This document shows positions 18,231 through 26,007 of a stretch of DNA of 64,000 nt, piece by piece. The position numbers and the translations under genes were made by a program. Source of the stretch: Pedobacter sp. L105 (GTDB lineage: Bacteria; Bacteroidota; Bacteroidia; Sphingobacteriales; Sphingobacteriaceae); NCBI RefSeq assembly GCF_009765875.1, contig NZ_LMUP01000004.1, positions 248,001-312,000 of the forward strand. The letters run 5' to 3'. The notes below the pieces were generated by a model that was not told the DNA's origin, made no database searches, and saw only the letters and a list, made by a program, of their open reading frames with translations. Every line of letters starts with the position of its first letter. Position 1 is the first letter of the stretch.

Positions 18231-19595
18231 ATGAAAAAAAGGCTCACATTTTTATTGCTTATCGCCGCCCTTACGGCCGGAGGTATCCTGCTTTTTCAGG
18301 GCTACTGGGTCTATAATACCTATCAAACCGGGGAAAGTAACCTGAATAAGCTGCTACAGGACGCCCTGCAGAAAAGCATTGAGAATTACCAGGTGGGGCG
18401 CAGTGAGCTCCCCGCAACTTTAAAGTCCGGCGCGCCTTATATCGCAATGCTCGAATCCATTCCGGCAGATACCGGAACACACCTGAAAGTTCACCAGGGG
18501 GATCAAAACGACCAGCGCTATATGGCAAAGGTACAGGCTATTCCTTTAAAGCTATCGAGCCTGGACCGGGTGAAAGTGATGCTGGCAGAAACACAGTTCA
18601 TGTCCGCTGCGCTGATGAATTCGATGGACCTGAAGGAACTAACCCGTGTTTTTAAAGCGGAGCTGCACAGGCGCAATATCGACCTGCCTTTTGTACTGGT
18701 TTTACTGAAGAACCAGCAAACCATTCCTCCCGGTAAGATCGCCGCTTTTATCAATTTCTCAAATAACAGCCCGATGGTCGAAGCGCTGATCGGTCATACC
18801 AACGAACTGGTGCTGAAGCAAAACATCATCCCGGCGATGATCTCCCTGATCCTGATCCTCTTTTCAGCGGGAAGCCTTTGCTATATGTGGATCATTATCC
18901 GCCGGCAGATGCAACTGGATCATATTAAAAATGACTTTATCAGCAATATGACGCATGAACTGCGGACACCAATCTCCATTCTAAAATCGACCCATGAGGC
19001 TTTGTACCGCTATGGCGATATCCATGAACCTGAAAAGGCGGAACGTTACCTCAAAATCAATACGGAGATCCTGGTTAAACTGGAACATAATGTTGACCGG
19101 ATTCTGGATATCGCGCGCTACGAGAGTGGCGACAAGCCGGTAAGCCCGGAAACGGTGGATCTGCCTGAATTGCTCCGGGTGGTCATCGAAAGGTTCCGCA
19201 GCGATGACGGTCCTACGATAGATCTTTTTCGTCTTTCAGCGATCAGGAACGTCGTTACCGACAGTCATATCATCGATACGATCCTTTCCAATTTGCTGGA
19301 CAACGCTTTAAAATACGGGGATGACAAAATGAAGGTCACCATCAGGTTGACCTCGTCGGAGGTGGGCTGGGAACTGGAAGTGACAGATAACGGCCCGGGG
19401 ATAGAGCCTCAATACCTACCATTTATTTTTGATAAGTTTTACCGCGTACCTTCAGGCAACCTGCACGAGGTTAAGGGTTACGGCATCGGCCTGAGCTACG
19501 TGAAGCAATTGGTCAGTAACCTGAACGGCGTTATTTCGGTTAAAAGCAAACTGAAAACAGGGACTACATTTACCATTCACTTTCCTTTCCTATGA
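18231..19595 (+). CDS. Membrane sensor histidine kinase
   Basis: 454 residues. Two membrane segments (about 5–27 and 197–224) bracket a periplasmic sensor region of roughly 170 residues with no recognised fold. HisKA has the phospho-acceptor His242 in NMTHELRTPIS. The HATPase has the N box in NLLDNALKYGD, the G1 box in DNGPGI and the G2 box in GYGIGLSYVK. It would sense an envelope signal and phosphorylate the regulator whose start overlaps its stop by four bases (ATGA). Confidence 0.94.
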   Translation: MKKRLTFLLLIAALTAGGILLFQGYWVYNTYQTGESNLNKLLQDALQKSIENYQVGRSELPATLKSGAPYIAMLESIPADTGTHLKVHQGDQNDQRYMAKVQAIPLKLSSLDRVKVMLAETQFMSAALMNSMDLKELTRVFKAELHRRNIDLPFVLVLLKNQQTIPPGKIAAFINFSNNSPMVEALIGHTNELVLKQNIIPAMISLILILFSAGSLCYMWIIIRRQMQLDHIKNDFISNMTHELRTPISILKSTHEALYRYGDIHEPEKAERYLKINTEILVKLEHNVDRILDIARYESGDKPVSPETVDLPELLRVVIERFRSDDGPTIDLFRLSAIRNVVTDSHIIDTILSNLLDNALKYGDDKMKVTIRLTSSEVGWELEVTDNGPGIEPQYLPFIFDKFYRVPSGNLHEVKGYGIGLSYVKQLVSNLNGVISVKSKLKTGTTFTIHFPFL

Positions 19596-20290
19596 GCAAG
19601 ATCAGGGTATTATTGGTTGAAGACGAGATCGTGCTGGCTTCTATTGTTAAAGAAACCCTGGATAGCCGGGGATTTGAGATCACCATTGCTAAAAATGGCG
19701 TAGAGGGGTGGAGTTTTTTCAAGTCCGATAAACCTGACGTGATGGTGGTAGATGTAATGATGCCCCGAAAAGACGGATTTTCCTTGGCGGAGGATGTTCG
19801 TAAGGTAGATCAAACGATACCACTGATCTTTTTAACCGCCAAATCAACATCAGCGGATGTGATCCGTGGATTGGAGATCGGTGCCGATGACTATATCAAA
19901 AAACCATTCGTCATGGAGGAACTGATCTTAAGATTGAAGGCCCTCCACCGCCGTGCAACGGTTCAGGGCGACGATGGTGACGCCGGGCTGCCTGACCATA
20001 CCCGACAGATAGGACAATACCATTTTGACTATCACCGGCTGGAACTGTCCGGTGCGGGACGAGCCATCAGTTTATCACAGCGGGAGGCAGACCTTTTAAA
20101 ATTGCTGATCGATCATAAAAACGCGCTGTTGGAACGCAGAACCGCGCTGATCACGATATGGGGTGATGACACTTTATTTAATGCACGTAATATGGATGTT
20201 TATATCACACGCCTGCGAAAGTATTTATCAGGTGACCCCGCTATCCAGATACAGAATATTCGCGGATTTGGCTATAAACTGATTGATTAA
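19592..20290 (+). CDS. OmpR/PhoB-family response regulator
   Basis: 232 residues. The receiver domain (1–120) has the acidic pair VEDE near the start, phospho-acceptor Asp54 in VVDVMMP, Thr in FLTAKS and Lys in YIKKPF. The C-terminal winged helix (about 135–232) ends 'NIRGFGYKLID'. It is the partner of the kinase that overlaps it by 4 bases. The half-site pairs spaced 10 bases in front of the two TlpA genes are its most likely targets (inference). Confidence 0.95.
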   Translation: MSKIRVLLVEDEIVLASIVKETLDSRGFEITIAKNGVEGWSFFKSDKPDVMVVDVMMPRKDGFSLAEDVRKVDQTIPLIFLTAKSTSADVIRGLEIGADDYIKKPFVMEELILRLKALHRRATVQGDDGDAGLPDHTRQIGQYHFDYHRLELSGAGRAISLSQREADLLKLLIDHKNALLERRTALITIWGDDTLFNARNMDVYITRLRKYLSGDPAIQIQNIRGFGYKLID

Positions 20291-20320
20291 CAACTCCAAG
20301 TAAAGATTCTATCCATCAAC

Positions 20321-20350
20321 AAAGCCGCCGGAAATCTCTCGCCGGCGGCC
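20321..20350. terminator. Hairpin between convergent genes
   Basis: GCCGCCGG and CCGGCGGC pair around a 10-base loop. On the minus strand the stem is followed by TTTGTT, so it could end the epimerase-like gene; a role for the plus strand is weaker because no T-run follows. Confidence 0.5.
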
Positions 20351-20369
20351 CAATCATGAAAACAAAAAT

Positions 20370-21425
20370 TTACGCCGGTATGATCCGGTTTTCGCGGAGC
20401 TGATCAAATACCCTTTTGAAGGATTCAAAGCTGTCCATCTGCATTTCCTGAAAGCCGTTCCGGCGAAGTTTACTTACGTCAAAGAAGGCATCGTGCAGGT
20501 TATTGAAAATAAAATCACCGAAAGGCCATTGTACCAGTTTACCGAGTTCATGTCCGGCTAATTGGTATTTGGCATTCATCTGACGCCACAATTCATCTTT
20601 ATCACCCATATAGGTCGCAAGGGAAAATGTCTGCGGCTCATCTACCGGTACACCAAAATAGGCACCGAATTTGGGCCATAGTTCTTTCCAGCGAAATATA
20701 TCACCGTTGGTCAGATTGAAGATTTCACCATGTGCCGATTTATTGACCGCCACATATTCCATTCCCTTAGCCAATAGTTCCGCATCGGTTACATTCACTA
20801 ATACATCATAAGCTTTTTCCGAGCCCGGGAAACGCATCGGCACGTTCAACTCCTTGCACATAGTCGCATAAACCGCGATTAATGTACCCAGGTTCATCGG
20901 GTTGCCAATAGCCAGGCCAATGATGATGTCGGGCCTTAAGGCGGTCCAGCTCCAGGATTTAGCTTCAGCTTGTTTCCTCAGGAAGTCTTCCTGGTCATAG
21001 TAAAAGTTAGGCGGAAAATGACGGGCATCAGTTTCTTTGGCCGGTGTTTTGTATTTGCCCAGGTGTGCGCCATAGGCTTTACCGCCCTGAATGAAGGTAA
21101 CGTGTTTAAAGCCGGGGGCTATCTGTTCGATACCAATGACCAGGTTTTCCAGTAATTCGGTATTTACTTTGGTCTGCTCCTTCAGGGTGTGTTTTTCGAT
21201 ATAGGCACCGAAAAAAACGTGCGTTACGTCCTTTAATTTATCCTTTTGCTGTTCCACTGCCGCCGGGTCGGTCAGATCGAGGCGCAGGAACTCGAAATCG
21301 CCGGAATAGCTTAACGGTGAATGGGAAGTGACGATCACTTTCCATTCACCTGTGGCGGCCAGGTAAGTAGCCAGGTTACGGCCAACAATGCCGTTACCGC
21401 CGCTGATCAATGCTGTGTTTTTCAT
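20370..21425 (-). CDS. PRISE-type SDR reductase (progesterone 5-beta-reductase/iridoid synthase-like)
   Basis: 351 residues, an extended SDR. The nucleotide-binding motif is GGNGIVGRN. The family signature NFYYxxED is present as NFYYDQED (140–147), with a catalytic-type Lys116 in QGGKAYGAHLG. In plants and bacteria these motifs mark enzymes that reduce enone carbon–carbon double bonds with NADPH. The physiological substrate here is unknown. It starts 14 bases after the small SDR gene upstream and is probably co-transcribed with it. Confidence 0.85.
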   Translation of the reverse strand: MKNTALISGGNGIVGRNLATYLAATGEWKVIVTSHSPLSYSGDFEFLRLDLTDPAAVEQQKDKLKDVTHVFFGAYIEKHTLKEQTKVNTELLENLVIGIEQIAPGFKHVTFIQGGKAYGAHLGKYKTPAKETDARHFPPNFYYDQEDFLRKQAEAKSWSWTALRPDIIIGLAIGNPMNLGTLIAVYATMCKELNVPMRFPGSEKAYDVLVNVTDAELLAKGMEYVAVNKSAHGEIFNLTNGDIFRWKELWPKFGAYFGVPVDEPQTFSLATYMGDKDELWRQMNAKYQLAGHELGKLVQWPFGDFIFNNLHDAFFDVSKLRRNGFQEMQMDSFESFKRVFDQLRENRIIPA

Positions 21426-21438
21426 GATAGAATTGTAA

Positions 21439-22056
21439 TTAAACAGTTTTTAATTTACCGTAGGCTTTCAGTACCTGCCCGTTGATCTTTTCCGTAACGG
21501 TTTGCTTATAGGCGGCCGCCACTTCCTCACCCGGAATGGACTCCCTGTTTTCGGGTTCACCATATTTGGCAACACTTTCGGTTAATACTGATGGGCTCAC
21601 CACGTTCAGCCGGATATTTTTTGGCATTTCCAGTGCCGCGTTTACAACAAAGCCGTTCAGGGCGCCATTGATCATGCCGAGGTTGGCACTGTTGACATTG
21701 CCTTCTTCCGCAAGATTGCCCGAGGTCAGGGTAAAAAAGCCGCCGGCATTAATGTAGTCTTTGCCGATCAGTACAAGGTTAACCTGTCCCATTAGTTTAT
21801 TACCAAGGCCTTTAATGGCTTCGCCTGCACTCATTTTTTCCAGCGGGCCGTAGTAGCCCGAACCTGCCGCGGATATCAAACCGTCAAAGGGACCTACTTT
21901 TTCAAAAAGCGCTTTTATGGATTCTTCTGAAGTGATGTTTACCTGTAGCTCGCCCGAGTTTTGGCCTACTGCAATGATCTCGGCATTTAAATCGGATAAC
22001 GATTTGGTGATGGCTTGTCCTATGGTGCCGTTGGCACCTACTAAAATGATTTTCAT
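21439..22056 (-). CDS. Short SDR-family protein lacking the catalytic Tyr motif
   Basis: 205 residues, a compact Rossmann fold. The NAD(P) site is VGANGTIGQAI, and 'ISAAGSGYYGP' stands where NNAG usually lies. The catalytic Ser is in FTLTSGNLA. The expected YxxxK is not seen: the corresponding helix reads 'NSANLGMINGALNGFVVNAA'. It may therefore be a non-canonical reductase or a binding protein. It lies between the PRISE reductase and an ester-cyclase-like gene, 11–13 bases from each, all on the minus strand. Confidence 0.82.
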   Translation of the reverse strand: MKIILVGANGTIGQAITKSLSDLNAEIIAVGQNSGELQVNITSEESIKALFEKVGPFDGLISAAGSGYYGPLEKMSAGEAIKGLGNKLMGQVNLVLIGKDYINAGGFFTLTSGNLAEEGNVNSANLGMINGALNGFVVNAALEMPKNIRLNVVSPSVLTESVAKYGEPENRESIPGEEVAAAYKQTVTEKINGQVLKAYGKLKTV

Positions 22057-22067
22057 TTTTATTTTGA

Positions 22068-22628
22068 TTATAGTTTTACAACTCCTGCCTGCTGCAGGAA
22101 AGTTAAATTGTCTTCCAGGTGCCAGTCTTCATAAACCTTGCCATTTTTAACATGCAGGATATCAATGGCAAAGAATTTAATGGCATTTCCACTGGCAAGG
22201 TGGCCGTTTACCGGTCCGGTGTTATGCCCGGTGTAGATCTGGCGACAAACAATCTTGCCCTTGGTAATGATCAGATCTTCCACACTACATTGCAGATCCG
22301 GCACCGCGGTGCGGAAATTTTTAGAGGCAAATAAAATACCCTGGTAACCTTGCGGGCGTCCTACCGGTAGGGTGTTGTCGAAAAATTCGGGCGAAACGGC
22401 CTGGCTCAGGTATACCTCCTTACCCGTATTCCAAAAGGCGTAAAGCAGTTTACCGGTTTTTAGCAGTTGCGCCGCTTCGGCTTTGGACAGGCTTTTGTCG
22501 ATGGTGACGGATTTCGGAACAGGTATATCGGCGTTTTCCTGTGCCCTGGCCGCCGGGGCAGCCAGCATCGTCAGGAATAGCACACCACCTATCACACGTA
22601 TCAATTTTGATGCTTTCATGATTTTCAT
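22068..22628 (-). CDS. Secreted SnoaL/ester-cyclase-like (NTF2-fold) protein, copy 1
   Basis: 186 residues. A signal peptide ending AARAQ is followed by a domain reading 'FWNTGKEVYLSQAVSPEF' and 'DNTLPVGRPQGYQGI'. This is the NTF2-like pattern of SnoaL ester cyclases, with 'IYTGHNTGPVNGHLASGNAI' and a terminal 'KVYEDWHLEDNLTFLQQAGV'. The biochemical role is unknown. A second copy lies at 37731–38282, and in both places the gene directly follows a polysaccharide-deacetylase-like gene, here with 1 base between them. The second Met (22619) is an alternative start. Confidence 0.85.
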   Translation of the reverse strand: MKIMKASKLIRVIGGVLFLTMLAAPAARAQENADIPVPKSVTIDKSLSKAEAAQLLKTGKLLYAFWNTGKEVYLSQAVSPEFFDNTLPVGRPQGYQGILFASKNFRTAVPDLQCSVEDLIITKGKIVCRQIYTGHNTGPVNGHLASGNAIKFFAIDILHVKNGKVYEDWHLEDNLTFLQQAGVVKL

Positions 22629-22629
22629 A

Positions 22630-23592
22630 TTAACGGTAATCAGGATCTACCAATGAAGATTTATCATTCAGGGTCATGCGGGCGATTTCGTCCTTGCGCA
22701 TAAATTTTACGCCTTCATGCTGCAAAGCATAGGTCAGAAACTGATCCATTACATTTACTTGAGCGGGTGTGCCGCTGATGCGGTCGTGCGCGCTGAAGGA
22801 CATCATCCTTTTTTTAGTTGCACCTTCTTTGTACAACTGGTCAAATTCCAGTTTCAGCGTTTCCAAAAATTGCGCCGATGAAAAATAACGGCCTTCCAGT
22901 AATTGGATATCGTTGCAACGCAGTGTATAAGGGACTACCGCAAATTTTTTGCCTTCAACCGGGATCAAAAAAGGTTCGTCATGGCTCAGATCGTCGATAT
23001 GATAGATAAAGCCCAATTCCTGTAGGATTTTGATGGTATTCGGACTTCTTCTCAGCCAGTTGCAGTTGTAACCTACCGTAGTCTGGCCGGTGATCTTTTT
23101 GATCAGGTCCACGCTATCCTTGATGAATTTCTTTTCTTCCTCATAGCCCATGGTATATTCCGGGCTCCAGTAAAATCCGTGGCCTGAGATCTCATGGCCT
23201 CTTTTTACGATCTCATTAGCCAGATCGGGGCTTTTCTGGGCGGCGCTGGCAATAGTATGGCTGGTTACTTTTACATTATGTTTATCCCAAAGATCCAACA
23301 TACGAGGTATGCCTTCTTTGTAGCCATAGTGGAACCATGTTTTTGCCGGAAGATCGGTATATCCTTTTTCCAGGTTTGGCGGGAACGGGCTGTCAAAACC
23401 GGTTTCGGGTTCGCCGCCTGCTTCAAATTGCATCGATATGGAAATGGCCAACCTGGTGCCATCGCTCCATTTAGAATTTTCTGTGTTCATAGGTGTTGAT
23501 TTTGGTGTTTGTGAAAAAATTGTTTTTGGGATCAAAAGCGTTCCTGCACCTAACAGGGCAGTGCTTTTCAGGAAATCTTTACGTGTGGTCAT
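22630..23592 (-). CDS. Polysaccharide deacetylase-like (PuuE/PgdA type) exported enzyme, copy 1
   Basis: 320 residues. The N-terminus MTTRKDFLKSTALLGAGTLL looks like an export signal of the Tat-like 'RKDFLK' type, though without a twin Arg. The NodB-fold landmarks are 'KVTSHTIASAA' and 'RGHEISGHGFYWSPE', and a late 'MMSFSAHDRISG' resembles the final His motif. Family members hydrolyse N-acetyl or amide/ureide groups; the substrate here is not evident. It is the first gene of a run with the ester-cyclase-like gene and the two SDR genes. Homologous to 38293–39261. Confidence 0.88.
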   Translation of the reverse strand: MTTRKDFLKSTALLGAGTLLIPKTIFSQTPKSTPMNTENSKWSDGTRLAISISMQFEAGGEPETGFDSPFPPNLEKGYTDLPAKTWFHYGYKEGIPRMLDLWDKHNVKVTSHTIASAAQKSPDLANEIVKRGHEISGHGFYWSPEYTMGYEEEKKFIKDSVDLIKKITGQTTVGYNCNWLRRSPNTIKILQELGFIYHIDDLSHDEPFLIPVEGKKFAVVPYTLRCNDIQLLEGRYFSSAQFLETLKLEFDQLYKEGATKKRMMSFSAHDRISGTPAQVNVMDQFLTYALQHEGVKFMRKDEIARMTLNDKSSLVDPDYR

Positions 23593-23600
23593 TGGATTGT

Positions 23601-23993
23601 TTATTTAGATAGGTGATTATGTTGTGTGTTGGTATTATCAGGCAGAAATTGCAGCAGTAACGCCAAAAACGCGATGTGGATCAGCTGCGATGGGATGGCG
23701 TCCCAGTTTTCTATCAGGCAGGAGCCGAAGATCAGCAGCGTCATCACTGCAGCCCCGGCGATCAGTGCCTGGCGGTAAAACAAACCGGTAATGATTAACA
23801 GCCCGATACCGAACTCGGCAAATGGTAACACATAGCTGAAAGGCAGTACGATCACCTGCGGCAGCAGGGAAGCTTTAAATGACCCGGTCATCCAGTTACT
23901 GAAGGTGTTAAGCTTTGGCAGGCGTACCAGGCCGTGGCCCAACAAGCTGGTGCCAATGGCGATGCGGGTGATGAGGTATGCTGATTTGTTCAT
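23601..23993 (-). CDS. DoxX-family membrane protein
   Basis: About 130 residues with four hydrophobic segments. The DoxX pattern is visible in 'RIAIGTSLLGHGLVRLPKL' and 'PFAEFGIGLLIITGLFYRQA'. The start is taken as ATG 23993 (MNKSAYLITR); an in-frame upstream ATG at 24017 would add nine residues and run into the divergent promoter. The function is unknown; the family is often linked to oxidative stress. It is divergent from the AraC regulator, which probably controls it. Confidence 0.85.
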   Translation of the reverse strand: MNKSAYLITRIAIGTSLLGHGLVRLPKLNTFSNWMTGSFKASLLPQVIVLPFSYVLPFAEFGIGLLIITGLFYRQALIAGAAVMTLLIFGSCLIENWDAIPSQLIHIAFLALLLQFLPDNTNTQHNHLSK

Positions 23994-24043
23994 TTTGTTT
24001 TCGTTTTGATAAATCAAAGGTCCGCCGATTCTGAACTAAAAAA

Positions 24044-24075
24044 TTGTACAATCATGGGTTTGATGTGTAACTTTA
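24044..24075 (+). promoter_or_regulatory. −33/−7 promoter of AraC regulator 1 (leaderless)
   Basis: A −33 TTG at 24044–24046, a 21-base spacer, then −7 TAACTTTA at 24068–24075, only 5 bases before ATG 24081. Transcription would begin at or next to the start codon. The same geometry is found at the second AraC gene. Confidence 0.6.
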
Positions 24076-24080
24076 CAGGT

Positions 24081-24920
24081 ATGGAGATCAGGAATCTTTA
24101 CGAGCCATTTGCCTTAGAACTCAGGGAAACAGATAATTACATTGCCCGTGAACATAAAAAGACTTTTTTCGAGATGGTATTCATCCTGGAGGGGACAGGG
24201 GTACAGATCATTAATCAGAACAAATTGCCGTATGCGCCTAATAAGCTTTTCCTGATCTTCCCGGAGGATAGCCATGGCTTTGAGGTGCAGGAAACCACCA
24301 AATTTTTCTTTATCCGTTTCAACGATAGTTACCTGAGAACGCAGGGTAAGGAATGGATCAAAAAAATGGAATTTATCTTTCATGTACATAACCATTTGCC
24401 GGGCTGCATCTTAAAGAATGTGACCGACAAGCCGCTGATCCGATCACTGGTGGAGGCGCTTAACCGGGAGGTCATCAATAATAATGCGAACCATGATGAG
24501 GTTATTACCCAACTTATTAATACGATCATTACAGTAGCCGCAAGAAATATTACCCTGCAGGACAGTGTGCCCGCAAGCGGGCCAAGTTCCAATACCTCCA
24601 TGTCTTTAGTCACTTATGTACAGGAGCATATTTACCAGCCGGAAAATCTGAAGGCAGAAAAGATCGCCGCGCATTTTAATATTTCCCCGACCTATATCAG
24701 CGAATATTTCCGTAAACATTCCGGCGAGAACCTGCAGCAGTACATTATTAACTACAAACTGAAACTGATGGAAACACGGCTGTTGTATACCGATATGCGG
24801 ATCAACGAGATCGCCGATGAATTTGGGTTCACAGATGAAAGCCACCTGAACCGGATCTTTAAGAAATATAAGGACCTGAGCCCGACCGCTTTTAGAAAGC
24901 AAAGGGCGATAGCCGAATAA
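24081..24920 (+). CDS. AraC-family transcription regulator, copy 1
   Basis: 279 residues from ATG 24081. The N-terminal cupin-like sensing domain reads 'MEIRNLYEPFALELRE' and 'FLIFPEDSHGFEVQETTKFF'. The C-terminal double HTH reads 'ADEFGFTDESHLNRIFKKYK' with SPTAFRKQ. Upstream in-frame starts exist (24006, 24054), but they would lie within the promoter, and the paralogue at 46742 has exactly the same length from the matching Met. It probably regulates the divergent DoxX–deacetylase–SDR run. Confidence 0.93.
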   Translation: MEIRNLYEPFALELRETDNYIAREHKKTFFEMVFILEGTGVQIINQNKLPYAPNKLFLIFPEDSHGFEVQETTKFFFIRFNDSYLRTQGKEWIKKMEFIFHVHNHLPGCILKNVTDKPLIRSLVEALNREVINNNANHDEVITQLINTIITVAARNITLQDSVPASGPSSNTSMSLVTYVQEHIYQPENLKAEKIAAHFNISPTYISEYFRKHSGENLQQYIINYKLKLMETRLLYTDMRINEIADEFGFTDESHLNRIFKKYKDLSPTAFRKQRAIAE

Positions 24921-24939
24921 TCAACTGTTATAGCTTCCT

Positions 24940-25010
24940 TATTCCATTTCAAAAAATCACTGGTAATTTCCCGGTGAACTATTATCCATTTCAGCCTTAA
25001 TATTGTCCGC
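24940..25010. repeat. 21-bp phased TTGTCCGC-type repeats between AraC-1 and the second TlpA gene
   Basis: TATTCCAT (24940), TTATCCAT (24982) and TTGTCCGC (25003) are each followed by TTCA or TTTC and separated by 42 and 21 bases. A degenerate copy fits at 24961. It is the reverse strand of the GCGGACAA motif seen elsewhere in this block. Confidence 0.5.
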
Positions 25011-25070
25011 TTCAGCTCAATAAAGTTGTGTCAAAACGGCGTTCCGTTATTTTTGACAGGCATATGCTTT

Positions 25071-25108
25071 TAACACTGTTTAACACTAATTCATTTTGGA
25101 TTAACAAA
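25071..25108 (+). promoter_or_regulatory. Three TAACA-type half-sites upstream of the TlpA lipoprotein
   Basis: TAACACT (25071), TAACACT (25081) and TAACAAA (25102) are spaced 10 and 21 bases, the same as at 17323/17333/17354. The last one lies at the −33 position. They are probable OmpR-family regulator binding sites. Confidence 0.6.
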
Positions 25109-25127
25109 AGCGTGCACGGTCTCCCGG

Positions 25128-25135
25128 TAACTTTA
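25128..25135 (+). promoter_or_regulatory. −7 box (TAACTTTA) of the TlpA lipoprotein gene
   Basis: It lies within CCCGGTAACTTT, which is identical to the core at 17374–17385, 26 bases after the start of the third half-site and 18 bases before ATG 25154. One mismatch to TAnnTTTG. Confidence 0.55.
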
Positions 25136-25153
25136 CCATCAAATCAGAGAATC

Positions 25154-25867
25154 ATGAAAACCAGCATTACCCTTATCGCCGCAGCGCTGATAGCCTGCAT
25201 CATTTTTTCAAGCTGCCACGCTTCAGTTACTAAAATAGCTCCGCCCACAACCGCAAAAGATACGACCAGCCATACCATGCTGCACCCGGATTCCAATACC
25301 GTTTATCTGGATACGGCCGGTAAAAAAATAGATCCCAAGCTATTTATGGAGAGTATGAAATCCGGGAAATTTACTTTTGTTCCGGATATGAAAAATGGTA
25401 AGGTGATCAGTATTAAATTAACAGCTTCAGAACTAAAAGTAACCATGGGCTCGATGGCCCCGGTTTTCGCAGGTACGGATATTAACGGCCATCCGATCGA
25501 CCTGAAAGCGCTGAAAGGTAAAATGGTGGTCCTGAATTTCTGGTTCACCAGCTGCGCCCCCTGTATATCGGAAATGCCGGAAATGAATGACATGGTAGCC
25601 AAATATAAGGATGATAACAGCGTTTTTTTTGTAGCGGTGACCTATAACAGCCCTGATGAGGTAAAAGCGTTCCTGAAACGGAAGGATTTTAAATTCAATA
25701 TCCTGGCCGGCCGCGCCGACATTATTAAGGAGTACGGCATCAGCGGGTATCCCACCAGTATGGTGATTGACAAGACCGGTAATATCGCTTATTCCCTGAC
25801 CACTTATGACGGGACGAATGTAGCGCAGCTGGACGGCGTTATCGGCGCGTTGAAAAATGTAAAATGA
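25154..25867 (+). CDS. TlpA-like thiol-disulfide oxidoreductase, lipoprotein
   Basis: 237 residues from ATG 25154; an in-frame upstream start at 25028 would run through the promoter and half-sites and is rejected. The lipobox is FSSC (Cys21). The TlpA domain (about 98–237) has active site SCAPC (Cys134, Cys137) and cis-Pro GYPTSMV. It is membrane anchored, probably a periplasmic thioredoxin-like reductase. It shares architecture and promoter layout with the TlpA at 17434, so both probably answer to the same two-component system. Confidence 0.9.
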   Translation: MKTSITLIAAALIACIIFSSCHASVTKIAPPTTAKDTTSHTMLHPDSNTVYLDTAGKKIDPKLFMESMKSGKFTFVPDMKNGKVISIKLTASELKVTMGSMAPVFAGTDINGHPIDLKALKGKMVVLNFWFTSCAPCISEMPEMNDMVAKYKDDNSVFFVAVTYNSPDEVKAFLKRKDFKFNILAGRADIIKEYGISGYPTSMVIDKTGNIAYSLTTYDGTNVAQLDGVIGALKNVK

Positions 25868-25881
25868 GCCTCCGTTCAATT

Positions 25882-25931
25882 TTGTCCGCCTCCGGAAACA
25901 ATATGTCCGCTTCCGACCCGGAATTGTCCGC
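25882..25931. repeat. Three TTGTCCGC copies at exact 21-bp period
   Basis: TTGTCCGC at 25882 and 25924 and ATGTCCGC at 25903 are each 21 bases apart, in the gap between the TlpA lipoprotein and the glycosidase-like gene. This phasing puts them on one face of the helix, as for multi-site regulator binding. Confidence 0.7.
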
Positions 25932-26007
25932 TTCGGCTTGGTTGCGCGATGTGCAGTGTGTCAGCATCAGGCTTTCAAACGTATAAGGGTGCATAACATA
26001 TGCTAAC

